Shown: one piece after another, positions 5,150 through 5,642 of the stretch
Layout of the letters: every line of letters begins with the position of its first letter
Numbering within the stretch: position 1 is the stretch's first letter
Assembly (NCBI GenBank): GCA_029262095.1
Contig: JAJDAB010000252.1
Location: forward strand, 1 to 5,642
Length of the DNA stretch: 5,642 bases
DNA from: Candidatus Hydrogenedentota bacterium
GTDB taxonomy: Bacteria; Hydrogenedentota; Hydrogenedentia; Hydrogenedentales; SLHB01
Reading direction: 5' to 3'
Notes under the pieces: model-generated
Databases searched by the model: none
Seen by the model: the letters and a program-made list of their open reading frames with translations, nothing else
What the model was told of the DNA's origin: nothing
Program-made: the position numbers and the translations under genes

Positions 5150-5642
5150 ATGCCACGTCTTAACATGCTAGATCCGAATGAAGCCACAGGAAATGCCAAA
5201 GAACTTCTGGATGGAATTCAGAAGAAGGTTGGGATGACGCCGAACATTTATCGGACGATGGCGAATTCACCTGCTGTCCTCGGTGGATTGTTGCAGTTCA
5301 ACGGGGCCTTGGCCACGGGTTCGTTAAGCGCCAAACTTCGCGAACAGATCGCGTTGGTCGTCGGTGAAACGAATGGCTGCGACTATTGCCTGGCCGCGCA
5401 CTCGACCGTGGGCAAATCCTTGGGTCTGAGTGAAGAGGCTGTGTTGGATAGCCGTCGCGGCAATTCCGCAGACGCTAAAACGAATGCGGCATTGGCCTTC
5501 GCGAAGGTCATCGTTGAAAAGAAGGGGTTCGTGTCCGACGATGATCTCGACCGAGTCCGTGCTGCCGGCTATGACGATGGAGCGATAACGGAAATCCTCG
5601 CGAGCGTCGTTGTGAATATCTTTACGAACTACTTCAACCATG
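5150..5642 (+). CDS. AhpD/carboxymuconolactone decarboxylase-family protein, peroxidase type (cut by window edge)
   Basis: 164 codons are visible and the frame is open at the window end; the protein begins MPRLNMLDPNEA and the last residues are NIFTNYFNH. Seen: an all-helical AhpD-like pattern with NGCDYCLAAH, giving C77-x2-C80-x3-H84, and E65 in LREQIAL eleven residues before C77. Those spacings match the catalytic Glu, two Cys and His of the alkylhydroperoxidase AhpD; the AhpD histidine between the cysteines is Y79 here, as is common in the wider family. Family knowledge: the CxxC pair cycles as a disulfide in thiol-dependent peroxide reduction; a decarboxylase role is unlikely with this motif, though the Pfam name includes it. 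From related proteins I expect only about 15-25 residues to be missing. It has its own sigma-54 promoter and Shine-Dalgarno and lies divergent from the activator that likely controls it. Its true physiological substrate cannot be told. Confidence 0.9.
   Translation, partial: MPRLNMLDPNEATGNAKELLDGIQKKVGMTPNIYRTMANSPAVLGGLLQFNGALATGSLSAKLREQIALVVGETNGCDYCLAAHSTVGKSLGLSEEAVLDSRRGNSADAKTNAALAFAKVIVEKKGFVSDDDLDRVRAAGYDDGAITEILASVVVNIFTNYFNH

Noticed and set aside
5324..5641. Minus-strand open frame opposite the AhpD-like gene
   Set aside because: The plus-strand frame carries the CxxC-x3-H motif, a Shine-Dalgarno and a promoter; the antisense frame has no recognised motif.

Overview
The window is ordinary bacterial chromosome of moderate GC with tightly packed genes. 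It carries two plus-strand genes at the left, three minus-strand genes in the middle, and a divergent plus-strand gene that runs off the right edge. The lineage cannot be fixed from this sequence. A sigma-54 activator, a REP-type palindrome and the mix of gene families point to a Gram-negative-type bacterium; Planctomycetota or a related environmental phylum is only a guess. No rRNA, tRNA, CRISPR array, phage gene or transposase gene is visible.

Left region (1-863, plus strand): the C-terminal part of a ribulose-phosphate 3-epimerase family protein is followed after 5 bases by a complete 5-formyltetrahydrofolate cyclo-ligase, probably as a translationally coupled pair. Its end overlaps tail-to-tail, by 9 bases, with malQ (4-alpha-glucanotransferase) on the minus strand. 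malQ has a clear ribosome binding site that fixes its start at 2384.

Middle region (2385-4952, minus strand): a 158-base gap holds a REP-like palindrome. Upstream of it lie a 261-aa protein of unknown function (TPR-like N-terminus, four-cysteine zinc ribbon, charged helical region, C-terminal membrane anchor) and, 31 bases further upstream, a GAF / AAA+ / Fis-type sigma-54-dependent activator. The two genes may be co-transcribed.

Right region (4953-5642): this is the most interesting part. The 197-base divergent intergenic region contains three CGA-N4-TCG inverted repeats (4969-5017) and a -24/-12 sigma-54 promoter (5088-5103) with correct spacing. A Shine-Dalgarno site and an AhpD/carboxymuconolactone-decarboxylase-type CxxC protein (start 5150, incomplete at the edge) follow. 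The layout is that of a bacterial enhancer circuit. The regulator probably binds the three repeats about 100-140 bases upstream of the sigma-54 start site, and those repeats also lie against the regulator's own putative promoter. The sensor GAF domain carries a cysteine cluster and the target is a thiol peroxidase-type protein, so a redox or reactive-species response is a reasonable but unproven reading.
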